64,000 nt of DNA from the NCBI GenBank assembly GCA_016713535.1, contig JADJOY010000007.1:132542-196541 (forward strand), given 5' to 3'. Source of the stretch: Deltaproteobacteria bacterium. GTDB taxonomy: Bacteria > JADJOY01. Under the pieces are notes generated by a model. That model saw only the letters and a program-made list of their open reading frames with translations, was not told the DNA's origin and searched no databases. Shown in pieces: positions 36,745-45,705 of this stretch (position 1 is the stretch's first letter; every line of letters begins with the position of its first letter). The position numbers and the translations under genes were made by a program.

Positions 36745-38489
36745 AGCTCGGCGGGTTCGTCGGCAAGCGCATCCTCTTCGTCGCGCCCCGCTACCACGAC
36801 TCGATCGTGGGGGGCGCCGATCAGTACACCCGCGCGCTCGCGTGGGAGCTGTCACGGGCCGGCGCCAGCGTCCGGGTGCTGACCTCGCGGAGCGTGCGGT
36901 TCGAGCCCCGTGGCGAGCTCGGCATCGTGTGGCGCGACGACCTCCCCGCGGGCGAGGACACGGTCGACGGCATCCCGGTGCGCCGCTTCGGCGTGTGGTC
37001 CCCACCCGAGCGATGGGCCGAGAGCGCGAGCGCGCGCGTGCGCGCCCAGCTCGATCGCGACACCGCAGCGGCGCTGCGCACGCTCGGCCGGGTCGCGTTC
37101 GGGGCGGGCTGGTACGGCGCGGAGCCGTGGGGCGAGGGGCGCTTCGGGCGCTGGTCGAGCGGCGCGGGTGAGGTGGCGCTCCCGGCGTCCCCGGTCACGG
37201 GGCTCACGGTCGACGCGCTGAGCCTCACCGAGCAGCGGGTGACCGTCGTCGGCATCCGGGGGGCCACCCGCGAGACGCTCGGCGCGTTCGAGCTGCCACG
37301 CGAGCGCTGGTGCGAGGTCGTCCTCGACTGGGACGCCCGGCCGTTCGACACGCTGAGGCTCGAGGGGAGTCACCGCTTCGTCCCCGGCGCGCAGGATCCG
37401 CGCACGCTCTCGTTCGTCGCGAGCGCGATCACGATCCGCTGCGCTGATGGGAGCGCGCCCGTGCTCGGAGCCCGCGACCGCGCCGAGGAAGTCCTCGACT
37501 CCCTCGACGACGAAGCGTTCGCGCGCACCTGGCGCCCGCTGGTCGAGGCTCGCCCCCGCCGGCTCGACTTCGCGTACGCCGCGCTCCGCGGCCCGCTCTC
37601 GCCTGGGCTCGCGGCGGCGTGCTTCGCCGAGGCGTGCCGCGCCGACGCGATCGTCGCGAGCGGCTTCCCGTTCGTGACGATGCACCTGGCGCTCGCGGCG
37701 GGGCGACGCGCGAAGGTCCCGGTCTACGCGCTGCCCTTCTTCCACGACCGCGACCTCACTCACCACTGGCGCCATCTATACGGCGCGCTGCGCGGTGCGC
37801 GGAGCACCCTCGCGCTGTCGCGCTTCCACGAGAGGCACGTCGCGGCGGCGCTCGGCGCGCGCACCTGCTACGTGGGCGCGAGCTCGCCGCACTGGTCGCT
37901 CGGCCGCGCGCTCCCCGACGCGCCCCCGCCCTCGACCGCGGAGGCCGTGGGATCCGGGGATCACGTGCTGCGCGTCGCGTTCGTGGGTCGCCTCACGCAC
38001 TCCAAGGGGGTGGCGACTGCGGTGGAGGCGGTCCGCCTGCTCCGCGCGCGCGGCCACGACGTGCGGCTGTGCGTGATCGGTCCCGACGAGAGCCACGGCC
38101 TCGGCACCGGCGACGGCATCGAGCGCCTCGGTACGGTGCCCGTGGAGCGGCTGCAGGAGGTACTCGCCGCGTGCGACGCCCTCGTGCTTCCGTCGCGCCA
38201 CGAGAGCTTCGGGTTGGTGGTCATCGAGGCATGGGCCGCGGCGCGGCCGGTGCTGGCGGACGGCGCCTCGGGCTCTCTCCGCACCCTGATCAGCGATGGC
38301 GTCGACGGCTACCTGTGCAGCGGCGCCGAGGCGTACGCCGCTCGACTCGCCGAGTGGCTCGCCGACCCGGCGCGCCGCCTCGCGATGGGCGCGGCGGGCC
38401 GGCGCGAGGTGGAAGCGGAGCACCGCTGGCAGCACGTCGTCGCGCGCTTCGCCGAGCTCCTCGCGCCGAGCTCCGCGACGAGGGCGTGA
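36741..38489 (+). CDS. GT4-type glycosyltransferase with inserted GWY domain
   Basis: A 582-residue GT-B enzyme. The N-terminal lobe starts ILFVAPRYHDSIVGGADQYTRAL. A domain of about 120 residues begins at G123-W-Y (GWYGAEPWGEGRFGRW) and splits the N-lobe. The C-lobe has the usual FVGRLTHSKGV, CDALVLPSRHESFGLVVIEAWA and a late HRWQHVVARF. Likely transfers a sugar in the cytoplasm during build-up of the polymer exported by Wzm/Wzt. It overlaps the Wzt gene by four bases and ends ten bases from a convergent small membrane gene. Confidence 0.85.
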   Translation: MKLGGFVGKRILFVAPRYHDSIVGGADQYTRALAWELSRAGASVRVLTSRSVRFEPRGELGIVWRDDLPAGEDTVDGIPVRRFGVWSPPERWAESASARVRAQLDRDTAAALRTLGRVAFGAGWYGAEPWGEGRFGRWSSGAGEVALPASPVTGLTVDALSLTEQRVTVVGIRGATRETLGAFELPRERWCEVVLDWDARPFDTLRLEGSHRFVPGAQDPRTLSFVASAITIRCADGSAPVLGARDRAEEVLDSLDDEAFARTWRPLVEARPRRLDFAYAALRGPLSPGLAAACFAEACRADAIVASGFPFVTMHLALAAGRRAKVPVYALPFFHDRDLTHHWRHLYGALRGARSTLALSRFHERHVAAALGARTCYVGASSPHWSLGRALPDAPPPSTAEAVGSGDHVLRVAFVGRLTHSKGVATAVEAVRLLRARGHDVRLCVIGPDESHGLGTGDGIERLGTVPVERLQEVLAACDALVLPSRHESFGLVVIEAWAAARPVLADGASGSLRTLISDGVDGYLCSGAEAYAARLAEWLADPARRLAMGAAGRREVEAEHRWQHVVARFAELLAPSSATRA

Positions 38490-38499
38490 GCGAGCGCGC

Positions 38500-38958
38500 T
38501 CACCCGCCGGGCGGAATCTGCAGCACGAGCGGCTCGGCGCTGCCCACGCCGCCGTCCTCGATCCGCGCGTCCTGACCGCGGATCGCCTCGAGCCTCTCCC
38601 GCTCGCGGTCGATCTCGGCGGTGGTACGAAAGCCGAGGCGGCGCAACACGGGCACCGGTGGACACCAGCCCTGGAGCGCGTGCTGGAGCAGAAAGGCACC
38701 CACGACCGCCGGGATCGCGAAAAATCTACGATCCACGATCGCGCCGAGCGCCGTCCCCGCCAGCACCACGGTGGCCGCGTTCGCCTCCAGGGCACGCTCG
38801 ATGTCCCACTCGCGGTCGAGCTCGCGGAGCCGGTCGTCGATCGCTCGCGGGCCGCGGGCCGCTGCGCGTGCGACGCTTTCGTCGCTGCGGCGACGGATCT
38901 CCTCGTTGACGTGAGGCGCGGTGTGGAGCGGAACGCGCCCTTCGGTGGCTGGGATCAT
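38500..38958 (-). CDS. DUF2892/YgaP-type membrane protein
   Basis: A 152-residue protein. A charged helical N-terminus (residues 1-55, with NEEIRRRSDESVARAAARG) precedes two short hydrophobic segments and the mark GWCPPVPVLRRLGFRT, which resembles the DUF2892 (YgaP membrane domain) ending GWCP. The ATG at 38958 is preceded by CCGGAGGTGCAGCC, a strong site. The role is unknown and it may be unrelated to the surrounding glycan genes. Confidence 0.7.
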   Translation of the reverse strand: MIPATEGRVPLHTAPHVNEEIRRRSDESVARAAARGPRAIDDRLRELDREWDIERALEANAATVVLAGTALGAIVDRRFFAIPAVVGAFLLQHALQGWCPPVPVLRRLGFRTTAEIDRERERLEAIRGQDARIEDGGVGSAEPLVLQIPPGG

Positions 38959-39050
38959 GGCTGCACCTCCGGGTCGGCCCGCCCGGGCGTCACCGATCGG
39001 ACTGCAGCCAGCGTGCCCACAGCAGACTCCAGCCCGCATTGGCCGCGCGG

Positions 39051-40454
39051 TCAGATGACGAGCGCCCAGGTTCGGGCACCCACTCCCAGCACGCGCCCAC
39101 CGAGCCCCGGCTCCTGGCGGGTGGGCCAGGTCACGAGGTGCAGGCGGACCTCGCCGGCCGGGATCTCCACATCGAGGACCTCGGGGCGCCACCGCACCAG
39201 CCCGTCCTCGAGCCGCGTGATGCGCCCGCCCGTGCCACTCTCGACGTGCTCCCAGAACACTTCGACCACCCGCGGCAACGGCTCGCCGATCGGCGGATGG
39301 CAATACGTGAGCCGGATGCCGCGCGCGGGGCGCTCGAGCGTCGCGACGCCTCCCGCGAAGCCGTCGGTCCACCGGAAGTGGCCCTCGGGGTCCGGGTCGA
39401 CGTAGTACCAGCCATAGCGCAGGCGTACCGGGACGTCGCTCGCCTCGACGCCGTCGCCGTGGAGGAGCACCTGATCGACCGGCGCCTCGATGTTGTACGG
39501 GCGCCAGTCGGGGAAGCCCCAGGAGGGCTGTACCTCGGCGAGACGATCGGGCCGGAGGCGGCCGCCCCCGATCGACACGCGCCGCCTCAGCGTCCTCGAG
39601 AGCTTGCGGAGGTTCCAGCGCCACGCGCGCAGGTACGCCTGCGCCAAGTGCTCGTCGACGTCGCGCCGCGCGCGCAGGAATCGCACTTCGCTGGCCAGCC
39701 AGCGCGGCAGATAGCGCGTCCGGAAGTGCAGGAGCGCGCAGCGGATCCGATTCTTCTCGCAGAGCTCGACCTTCTCGATGGCGTTGCCGCCCTCCTTGAG
39801 GAGGAAGTGGCGGATCACGGCCCCGGGCTCGGTCTCGATCGGGATACCGACGGCGCGCGCACGCAGGCACAGATCGACGTCTTCGTAGTAGTTGACGAAG
39901 TCCTCGTCGAAGAGCCCGACGCGTTCGAACACGCCGCGGGTCGCCGAGAAGCCGTTGCCGCACGCGTAGAGCGGTCGCTGGTCGGCGGCGTGGAACGCGG
40001 CCGGCTCGCCGTAGCCGATGTCGAAGCCGAAGCCTTGCAGGTTGAGGCTGCCCCCCAGCCCGTTCAGGACCTCGGGGCTGTGACCGACGAGGAGCTTCGA
40101 CGCCACGATCCGGTCCCCCGGCGCGCGCTCGAAGTGGGCGGCCAGGAAGGCGAGCCACTCGGGCTCGGCCTCGGCGTCGTTGTCGATCAGGCAAATGACG
40201 TCGCCGCTCGACTCGCGGATGCCGAAGTTCCGTCCACCCGCGCAGCCGAGGTTGGTCTCGGAGCGCACCAGCTTGCAGCGCGGATCGTCGCGCACGAGCG
40301 GCACGAGCCGCTCGTAACTGCCATCGTTCGAGCCGTTGTCGAGCACCACCAGCTCGAAACGTGGATGGCGTTGCGCCTGGATCGAGCGCACCGCCCGCTC
40401 GACCAGCGGCCCGCCGTTGCGGTTCAACATCACCACGGTCATCGCGAGGGTCAT
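39051..40454 (-). CDS. GT2-type glycosyltransferase with C-terminal GWY domain
   Basis: A 467-residue enzyme. The GT-A domain (residues 1 to about 240) starts VVMLNRNGGPLVERAVRS, with VVLDNGSNDGS for the nucleotide sugar, LIDNDAE as DxD-like site and GLFDEDFVNYYEDVDLCLRA as the ED catalytic region, as in WbbL-like rhamnosyltransferases. The C-terminal domain from G348-W-Y (GWYYVDPDPEGHFRWTDG) resembles that of the Wzt and GT4 proteins across the strand switch. It lies 29 bases downstream of the Wzm-like permease gene, so the two form an operon. Confidence 0.87.
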   Translation of the reverse strand: MTLAMTVVMLNRNGGPLVERAVRSIQAQRHPRFELVVLDNGSNDGSYERLVPLVRDDPRCKLVRSETNLGCAGGRNFGIRESSGDVICLIDNDAEAEPEWLAFLAAHFERAPGDRIVASKLLVGHSPEVLNGLGGSLNLQGFGFDIGYGEPAAFHAADQRPLYACGNGFSATRGVFERVGLFDEDFVNYYEDVDLCLRARAVGIPIETEPGAVIRHFLLKEGGNAIEKVELCEKNRIRCALLHFRTRYLPRWLASEVRFLRARRDVDEHLAQAYLRAWRWNLRKLSRTLRRRVSIGGGRLRPDRLAEVQPSWGFPDWRPYNIEAPVDQVLLHGDGVEASDVPVRLRYGWYYVDPDPEGHFRWTDGFAGGVATLERPARGIRLTYCHPPIGEPLPRVVEVFWEHVESGTGGRITRLEDGLVRWRPEVLDVEIPAGEVRLHLVTWPTRQEPGLGGRVLGVGARTWALVI

Positions 40455-40485
40455 GACGCGCTCGGTCCCGGGCGAAGGCTGTCGC

Positions 40486-41256
40486 TCAGATCTCGGACAC
40501 GATGTCGCGGCCGAGGCGCTTCGACACCACGAAGCCGAGCACCAACGCCGCGCTCCCCGAGCCCGCGATCAGCGCGAGGTCGCGGTGGGACGGCGGACGC
40601 GCCAGCAGCAGCACGTCGCGGTAGCCGGAGGTGAGTGCCGCCGTCGGGCTCCACGCGAGATAGGGCGAGAGGCGCGCGGGGATGTGCTCGGGGCTGTACA
40701 CGATCGGCGTCATCCAGAACACCACCATGAGCACGACGCCCATGAGCTGCGCCACGTCGCGGACGAACACGGTCATCGCGGAGAGCACCAGACCCAGCCC
40801 GAACACCAGCACGGTCTGCGCGACGAGCAGCACCGGCACCATCAGGAACCACACGCTCCACTCGACGTGCGCGACACCGATCAGGAACGCCAGCAGGAGC
40901 GTCATCGCGATCGCGGTCGAGAGGAAGCTCGAGATCGCCGCCGAGAGCGGCAGGAAGGCGAGCGGGAACGACGAGCGCCGGATCAACGAGCGGTTCTCGA
41001 CCAGCACCGTGCACGACTTCAGGATGCCGTCCTGGAGGCCGACCCACGGGATCACGCCGCTGCACAGGAAGGCCGTGTAGTCCTGGGCGCGGCCACCGAG
41101 GTCGGCGCGCAGCCCCAGGAACTTGCCGAACACGATCGCGTAGATGGCGAGCTGCAGGATCGGGTTGAGGACGTTCCAGAAGAACCCCATCGCGGTGCCG
41201 GCGTAGCGCGAGGCGAAGTCGCGGCGGACGAGCTGGATGAGCAGTGAGCGGTTCAA
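40486..41256 (-). CDS. polysaccharide ABC exporter permease (Wzm-like)
   Basis: A 256-residue ABC-2 type permease with six predicted helices. The amphipathic N-terminus VRRDFASRYAGTAMGFFWNVLNP is the hallmark of Wzm/TagG/KpsM permeases (RDLKxRYxxSxLGxxWxxxxP). A TTG start at 41256 is the only one that keeps this element; no clear ribosome site is visible. It would pair with the ATPase at 35044 to export an undecaprenyl-linked polymer across the inner membrane. The pair is split between strands by about 3.7 kb, which is unusual. Confidence 0.87.
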   Translation of the reverse strand: MNRSLLIQLVRRDFASRYAGTAMGFFWNVLNPILQLAIYAIVFGKFLGLRADLGGRAQDYTAFLCSGVIPWVGLQDGILKSCTVLVENRSLIRRSSFPLAFLPLSAAISSFLSTAIAMTLLLAFLIGVAHVEWSVWFLMVPVLLVAQTVLVFGLGLVLSAMTVFVRDVAQLMGVVLMVVFWMTPIVYSPEHIPARLSPYLAWSPTAALTSGYRDVLLLARPPSHRDLALIAGSGSAALVLGFVVSKRLGRDIVSEI

Positions 41257-41391
41257 GGGGGTTCGCCGGGGGATCGAGAATCGAGCTCGACAAACTAGCA
41301 GGTCGCCGGGCGCGCGGCCGTGGCTCGGCGCTACAATCGGCCGCCGCCGCGCGGGGCCGACCGCCGCCGCTCGCCCGGCAGAGGATCACTC

Positions 41392-42924
41392 ATGGACATC
41401 GTCTCGCTCTATGCCAGCTCGAAGCCCGCCGCTCCCGCCCTCGTGGAAGGCGAACGCGTGGTGAGCTGGGCCGAGCTCGCCGCGCTCAGGAACCGCTGTG
41501 CCCGCGCGCTGCGCGCCCTCGGGCTGGGCGCCGGCGAGCGGATCGTCGCGTACCACGCGAACTCGATCGACGGCTTCGTCGCGTCGCTCGGCGCCCAGGC
41601 CGTCGGCCTCACGGTGGTGCCGCTCAACCATCGCCTCACCGCGCCCGAGGCGCGCTACATCGTCGACGACAGCGATGCCGCGGGTCTGGTCCAGGGTGAG
41701 GAGTTCGACGGCGTGGTCGACGAGCTGGAGACGGAGTGCGGGAGCGTACGCCACTGGATCCGCTTCGGAGCGCCGCGCGGGAGGCGGCTGAGCTTCGGCG
41801 CGCTGCTCGCGGGCGAGGATGACGCGCCGCTCGACGACGCCGCCGAGCAGGCCGCGACGATGATCTACACCTCGGGCACCACCGGGAAGCCCAAGGGCGC
41901 GATGCGCACCAACATGTCGGCGCCCGCCCAGCTGGGATACCTGCAGAGCCTCATCGCCGAGCTCGGGCTCAGGCCCGGCGAGGCCCACCTCGCCGCGGGC
42001 CCGCTCTACCACTCGGCGCCGCGCGCGTTCGCGGGCGTGGCGATGGCGCTGGGCAACACGCTGGTGCTGATGCGCAAGTTCGAGCCGGCGGCGGCGCTCG
42101 ACCTCATCGAGCGCCACGCGGTCGGCGACACCTTCATGGCACCGGTGCTCATCAAGCGCCTGCTCGCGCTCCCCGACGACGCGTGGCGTGGCCGCGACCT
42201 GTCCTCGCTGCACACGCTCATCGTCGCCGGCGCGCCGTGCCCGATGACCGTGAAGCGCGGCGTGGCCGAGCGCCTCGGGCCGGTGCTCTACGAGTTCTAC
42301 GGCTCGACCGAGCTGGGCGTGAACACGCTGCTCAAGCCGGCCGATCAGCTCCGGAAGCCGGGCTCGTGCGGCCAGCTCTTCCCGGGGGTGGCGATCCGGC
42401 TCGTCGACGCCAACGGCGACGAGGTGCCGGAGGGCACGCCCGGCGAGGTCCACGTCGCGCGCAACCAGCAGGTCTTCGACGGCTACCACAAGCGCGCGAG
42501 CGACGTGCACGATGCGGACGGCGTCGAGTGGATCTCGGTCGGCGACATCGCTTACCGCGACGCCGAGGGCTTCTACTTCATCTGCGACCGCAAGAACGAC
42601 ATGATCATCTCGGGCGGCGTGAACATCTACCCGGCCGAGATCGAGCAGGCGCTGGTCGAGCACCCCGCCATCGCCGACGCCGCGGTGTTCGCGATCCCCG
42701 ACGAGGAATGGGGAGAAGCGGTCCACGCGGTGCTCGGGCTCGAGCCCGACGTGGCGCTGAGCGACGCCGAGGTGCGCGCCTGGCTCGAGCCGCGGCTCGC
42801 CCACTTCAAGCACCCACGCTCGATCCAGTTCGTCGACCGGCTGCCGCGCGACAACGCCGGCAAGCTCCTCAAGCGCACTCTGCGCGAGCCGTTCTGGGCC
42901 GGCCGCGAGCGCGGAGTGAACTGA
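41392..42924 (+). CDS. AMP-dependent acyl-CoA synthetase
   Basis: A 510-residue member of the AMP-forming acyl-CoA ligase family, which activates a carboxylic acid with ATP and joins it to CoA. The P-loop MIYTSGTTGKPKGAM starts at residue 157. The A5 motif is YEFYGSTELG, the A7/A8 region is VGDIAYRDAEGFYFICDRKNDMI, and the catalytic Lys lies in PRDNAGKLLKR near the end. Close to FadD13/long-chain or bile-acid-type ligases, substrate not determined. GAGGA lies upstream of the ATG. It diverges from the Wzm-like gene and converges with the LLM gene at 44219. Confidence 0.9.
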   Translation: MDIVSLYASSKPAAPALVEGERVVSWAELAALRNRCARALRALGLGAGERIVAYHANSIDGFVASLGAQAVGLTVVPLNHRLTAPEARYIVDDSDAAGLVQGEEFDGVVDELETECGSVRHWIRFGAPRGRRLSFGALLAGEDDAPLDDAAEQAATMIYTSGTTGKPKGAMRTNMSAPAQLGYLQSLIAELGLRPGEAHLAAGPLYHSAPRAFAGVAMALGNTLVLMRKFEPAAALDLIERHAVGDTFMAPVLIKRLLALPDDAWRGRDLSSLHTLIVAGAPCPMTVKRGVAERLGPVLYEFYGSTELGVNTLLKPADQLRKPGSCGQLFPGVAIRLVDANGDEVPEGTPGEVHVARNQQVFDGYHKRASDVHDADGVEWISVGDIAYRDAEGFYFICDRKNDMIISGGVNIYPAEIEQALVEHPAIADAAVFAIPDEEWGEAVHAVLGLEPDVALSDAEVRAWLEPRLAHFKHPRSIQFVDRLPRDNAGKLLKRTLREPFWAGRERGVN

Positions 42925-44219
42925 GATTCGACCGGCGGCGAGGGACCGCCGCCCTCCAGATCTCGCGCGGATCGACGGGTCGCGCGCGCGAGCGGCTGGA
43001 GGGCCGACGCTTCGTCGTCGGCCCCAGCGCGCCCCCGGGGGCGACCGACGAAGCGGCCGCCCTCCAGGCCATCGAACGCGACCGGACGGGTCGCGCGATC
43101 GGGAGCCTGCGGCAGCGAGGGACCGCCGCCCTCCGGGGCGCGGATCACCCCGCGAAGTGCGGCATGACCCTCGGCGAAGGTGCGGATCGACTCCATCACC
43201 AGCTCGTTCGGCACGGTACCCGCCTGCATCACGAGGATGAGCTCGTCGACGCCCACCTTGGCGTAGCGCGACACGATCTCGCGGCAGTGCGCCGGATCAC
43301 CGATCACGTTCATCGCCGGCGCGTCGATCGAGCCGCGGAACGCCATCGCCTCGGCGAGCTCGTCGTCGGGCAGGAACTCGCGCGACACGCCGCGCAGCAC
43401 GCCGGTCGGCCGCTTGCCGCTGAAATAGTAGGTCGCGAGCGACTCGGCGAAGAAGTTGGCGCCGCGCATCCCGTACCGGCACGCCTTTCGGTCGTCGTCG
43501 AGGCAGAGCGCCACCGGCGTGCACGCGAAGTGATCGTTCTTCGCGTAGCCCCTGGGCTCCGCGGCCTTCACGGCCTTGCGGTACTCACTCACCTTCTTGC
43601 CGAGGTAGAGGTCGTTGCCGACGGCGAAGTTGAGCGCGCCGATCCCGAGCTTCCCGACCTCCACCGCCGACTCGGGCTTCGAGCACGCGGCGAAGATCGG
43701 CGGGTGGGGCTCCTGGACCGGCTTGGGGATCACCTGGGTCGGCGGGATCTGGAAGTGGCGCCCCTTCCACTCGAACACGTCCTGCTGCCACATGCGCGGG
43801 ATCATCTCGAGCGCCTCGAGCCACTGGTCGTGGATCGTGGCGACGTCGTTCTCGAACGCGAGCTGCTCGGTCCGCGACGAGCTCTTGCCCGAGCCCCAGC
43901 TCACGCGCCCACCGGAGAGGATGTCGAGGGTGGCGACTCGCTCGGCGATGCGGATGGGGTGGTTGTAGCGGTGAGGCGTGAGCGTGATGCCGTGCCCCAG
44001 CCGCACGTTCCGGGTCTTGGCCGCGACGAAGGCCAGGAAGACCTCGGGCGCCGACGAGTGCGAGTACTCGTACAGGCCGTGGTGCTCGACCTCCCAGACA
44101 CAGTGGTAGCCCAGCTGATCGGCGAGCACCGCCTGCTCGACGCAGTCGCGGAAGGTCTGCGCCTCGCTCTGACGCGTCGGGTTGGCGATCTGCATCTCGA
44201 AGAAGAGCGAGAACTTCAT
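42627..44219 (-). CDS. luciferase-like monooxygenase family oxidoreductase, stop lost in a repeat
   Basis: The family-like part is about 360 residues (44219 to about 43140): an LLM TIM barrel starting MKFSLFFEMQIANPTR, with VWEVEHHGLYEYSHSSAPEVFL, LGHGITLTPHRYNHPIR and DILSGGRVSWGSGKSSS. Such enzymes use reduced flavin or F420 to oxidise a small molecule. After ESIRTFAEGHAALRGVIRAP the frame enters the family 2 repeats (EGGGPSLPQ, LEGGRFVGRPRG) and has no stop until 42627, inside the antisense of the acyl-CoA synthetase, giving 530 codons. The repeat probably replaced the original stop. Downstream gene of the SDR-SCP2 operon. Confidence 0.75.
   Translation of the reverse strand: MKFSLFFEMQIANPTRQSEAQTFRDCVEQAVLADQLGYHCVWEVEHHGLYEYSHSSAPEVFLAFVAAKTRNVRLGHGITLTPHRYNHPIRIAERVATLDILSGGRVSWGSGKSSSRTEQLAFENDVATIHDQWLEALEMIPRMWQQDVFEWKGRHFQIPPTQVIPKPVQEPHPPIFAACSKPESAVEVGKLGIGALNFAVGNDLYLGKKVSEYRKAVKAAEPRGYAKNDHFACTPVALCLDDDRKACRYGMRGANFFAESLATYYFSGKRPTGVLRGVSREFLPDDELAEAMAFRGSIDAPAMNVIGDPAHCREIVSRYAKVGVDELILVMQAGTVPNELVMESIRTFAEGHAALRGVIRAPEGGGPSLPQAPDRATRPVAFDGLEGGRFVGRPRGRAGADDEASALQPLARATRRSARDLEGGGPSPPVESQFTPRSRPAQNGSRRVRLRSLPALSRGSRSTNWIERGCLKWASRGSSQARTSASLSATSGSSPSTAWTASPHSSSGIANTAASAMAGCSTSACSISAG
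42932..43160. repeat. cluster of hairpin repeats, family 2
   Basis: Contains GGCGGCG-AGGGAC-CGCCGCC followed by CTCCAG (42934-42958), GGGCCGACG-CTTCGT-CGTCGGCCC (43001-43024), an inverted GACGAAGCGGCC unit, and a second AGGGACCGCCGCCCTCC at about 43118-43135. The arrangement is close to symmetrical, like a BIME. It lies between convergent genes but the reverse LLM frame reads straight through it. Confidence 0.8.
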
Positions 44220-44252
44220 CGGCACCCCCGGGGACGGATGGCGAGCGAGGCG

Positions 44253-45662
44253 TCAGCTCGCGGACGGCGGCGGATCCGAGCGGCCGGCCTGCGCGAGCAC
44301 GAAGCGCGTGAAGTTGCGGTGGCCGATGCCAGCGAGCCCCTTGGCGCGGCGTGCCTGCCGGAACTGCTCGACGATGGCCCCCAGGATGATCACCAGGTTG
44401 CCGTCGCCGCGGTAGCGGACCCGCCCCGTCATCTGGGCGCGCATGAACGGCACCTTGCCCGAGAGCATGTCGTAGAGCGTGCTCTCCTTGAGCGTGACGG
44501 TGCCGTGCGCGGCAGGGTCGAGGCCCGAGGCGAAGCGCACGTCGCCGTCGTCGAGGATCACCCGCCACTCGCTCGGGTGATCTCCGGTCAGCGCCACGTT
44601 GAGGACGCCGCGGATCCCGCGCAGCTCGGCGCGCTCGCGCGCCGAGACCGGGATCTTGCCGAGCAGGCGCGTGGTGGCGACCGCCGAGCCGAACAGCAGC
44701 CGCGTCGCGCGGCTCGACGCCGCCGCGGGCCGGCGTGCGATCGCGCGCACCACCGCGCCGGCCGAGTCGAAGCGTGGCGCCCAGCCGAGCTCGCGGCGGA
44801 TCTTCTCGCTCGAGACGATCAGGTGGTCGGCCGAGGGCGCGGTGAGCCACGCCGGGTCGATGTCGCCGAGCCCGCGCGCGTACGCGAGCTCGTAGGCCCG
44901 GATGGCGGCGCTCGGGATCCGGACCGTGGGCTTCCCGACCGCGCGGCCGATCGCGGCGAGCGGGAGCGGCTCGTTGGCGGCGACGTTGAAGGCCCCGCGC
45001 GCGTCTTGCTCGAGCGCGAGCACGAACGCGTCGGCGACGTCCTCCTCGTGGGTGATCTGGAGCGGCACCGGCGGGCCGGGCGGGATCGCGAGCACCGGCG
45101 CGCGCAGGCTCGCGGTGCGCGCGGGGTCGGTCCTCGGCCCGAGGAAGAGGCTCGGCCGGAGCCGCGCCACCGCGATCGTCGGATGCTCGTCGGCGAGGTC
45201 GCCGAGCATGCGATCGGTCATCGCCTTGTGGCGCGGGTAGTAGAAGCCCTCCCCGCCGTGAAGGGGCGCATCCTCGGTGAGCGCCACGCCCTCGTTCTCG
45301 GGGCGAAAGCCGTACGACGCGACACTCGACGCGAACACCAGCTGGCGCACGCCGGCCGCCACCACCGCGTGCGCGACGTTGCGGGTGCCGCCCACGTTCA
45401 CCGCCTCGGCGAGGACGGCGTCGCGACTGCCGCGCTCGACGATGAACGCGAGGTGCAGCACCGCGTCGACTCCCTCGAAGTGACGCACCAGGGCCGGGTC
45501 GCGGACGTCGAGGCTCACGAGCGAGAGCCGCACGTCTTCACGCGGTGGCGGCCTGCGGTCGAGGGCGATCACCCGCTCGACCGACTCGCTGGCGAGGAGC
45601 CGCTCGACGATCAACCGGCCGAGATTCCCCGCTGCCCCCGTGACCGCGACCGTGCGTGCCAT
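44253..45662 (-). CDS. extended SDR (epimerase-type) fused to SCP2-like domain
   Basis: A 469-residue two-domain protein. Residues 1 to about 310 are an NAD(P)-dependent extended SDR with TGAAGNLG, a substrate region FASSVASYG and YYPRHK in place of YxxxK. After a linker with a hydrophobic helix, residues about 345-450 (GIRGVLNVALTGDHPSEWRVIL...FMRAQMTGRVRYRGDGNLVIIL) resemble an SCP2 sterol-carrier fold, including the late G-D-x-x-x-x-x-x-L element. The fusion suggests action on a bulky lipid or steroid held by the SCP2 part; this is inference. It lies 43 bases after the ferritin-like gene and 33 before the LLM gene. Confidence 0.78.
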   Translation of the reverse strand: MARTVAVTGAAGNLGRLIVERLLASESVERVIALDRRPPPREDVRLSLVSLDVRDPALVRHFEGVDAVLHLAFIVERGSRDAVLAEAVNVGGTRNVAHAVVAAGVRQLVFASSVASYGFRPENEGVALTEDAPLHGGEGFYYPRHKAMTDRMLGDLADEHPTIAVARLRPSLFLGPRTDPARTASLRAPVLAIPPGPPVPLQITHEEDVADAFVLALEQDARGAFNVAANEPLPLAAIGRAVGKPTVRIPSAAIRAYELAYARGLGDIDPAWLTAPSADHLIVSSEKIRRELGWAPRFDSAGAVVRAIARRPAAASSRATRLLFGSAVATTRLLGKIPVSARERAELRGIRGVLNVALTGDHPSEWRVILDDGDVRFASGLDPAAHGTVTLKESTLYDMLSGKVPFMRAQMTGRVRYRGDGNLVIILGAIVEQFRQARRAKGLAGIGHRNFTRFVLAQAGRSDPPPSAS

Positions 45663-45705
45663 CGTGAGCCTCCTCGGTGCAGAGCGACGCGCGGCGGTCG
45701 GGCGC

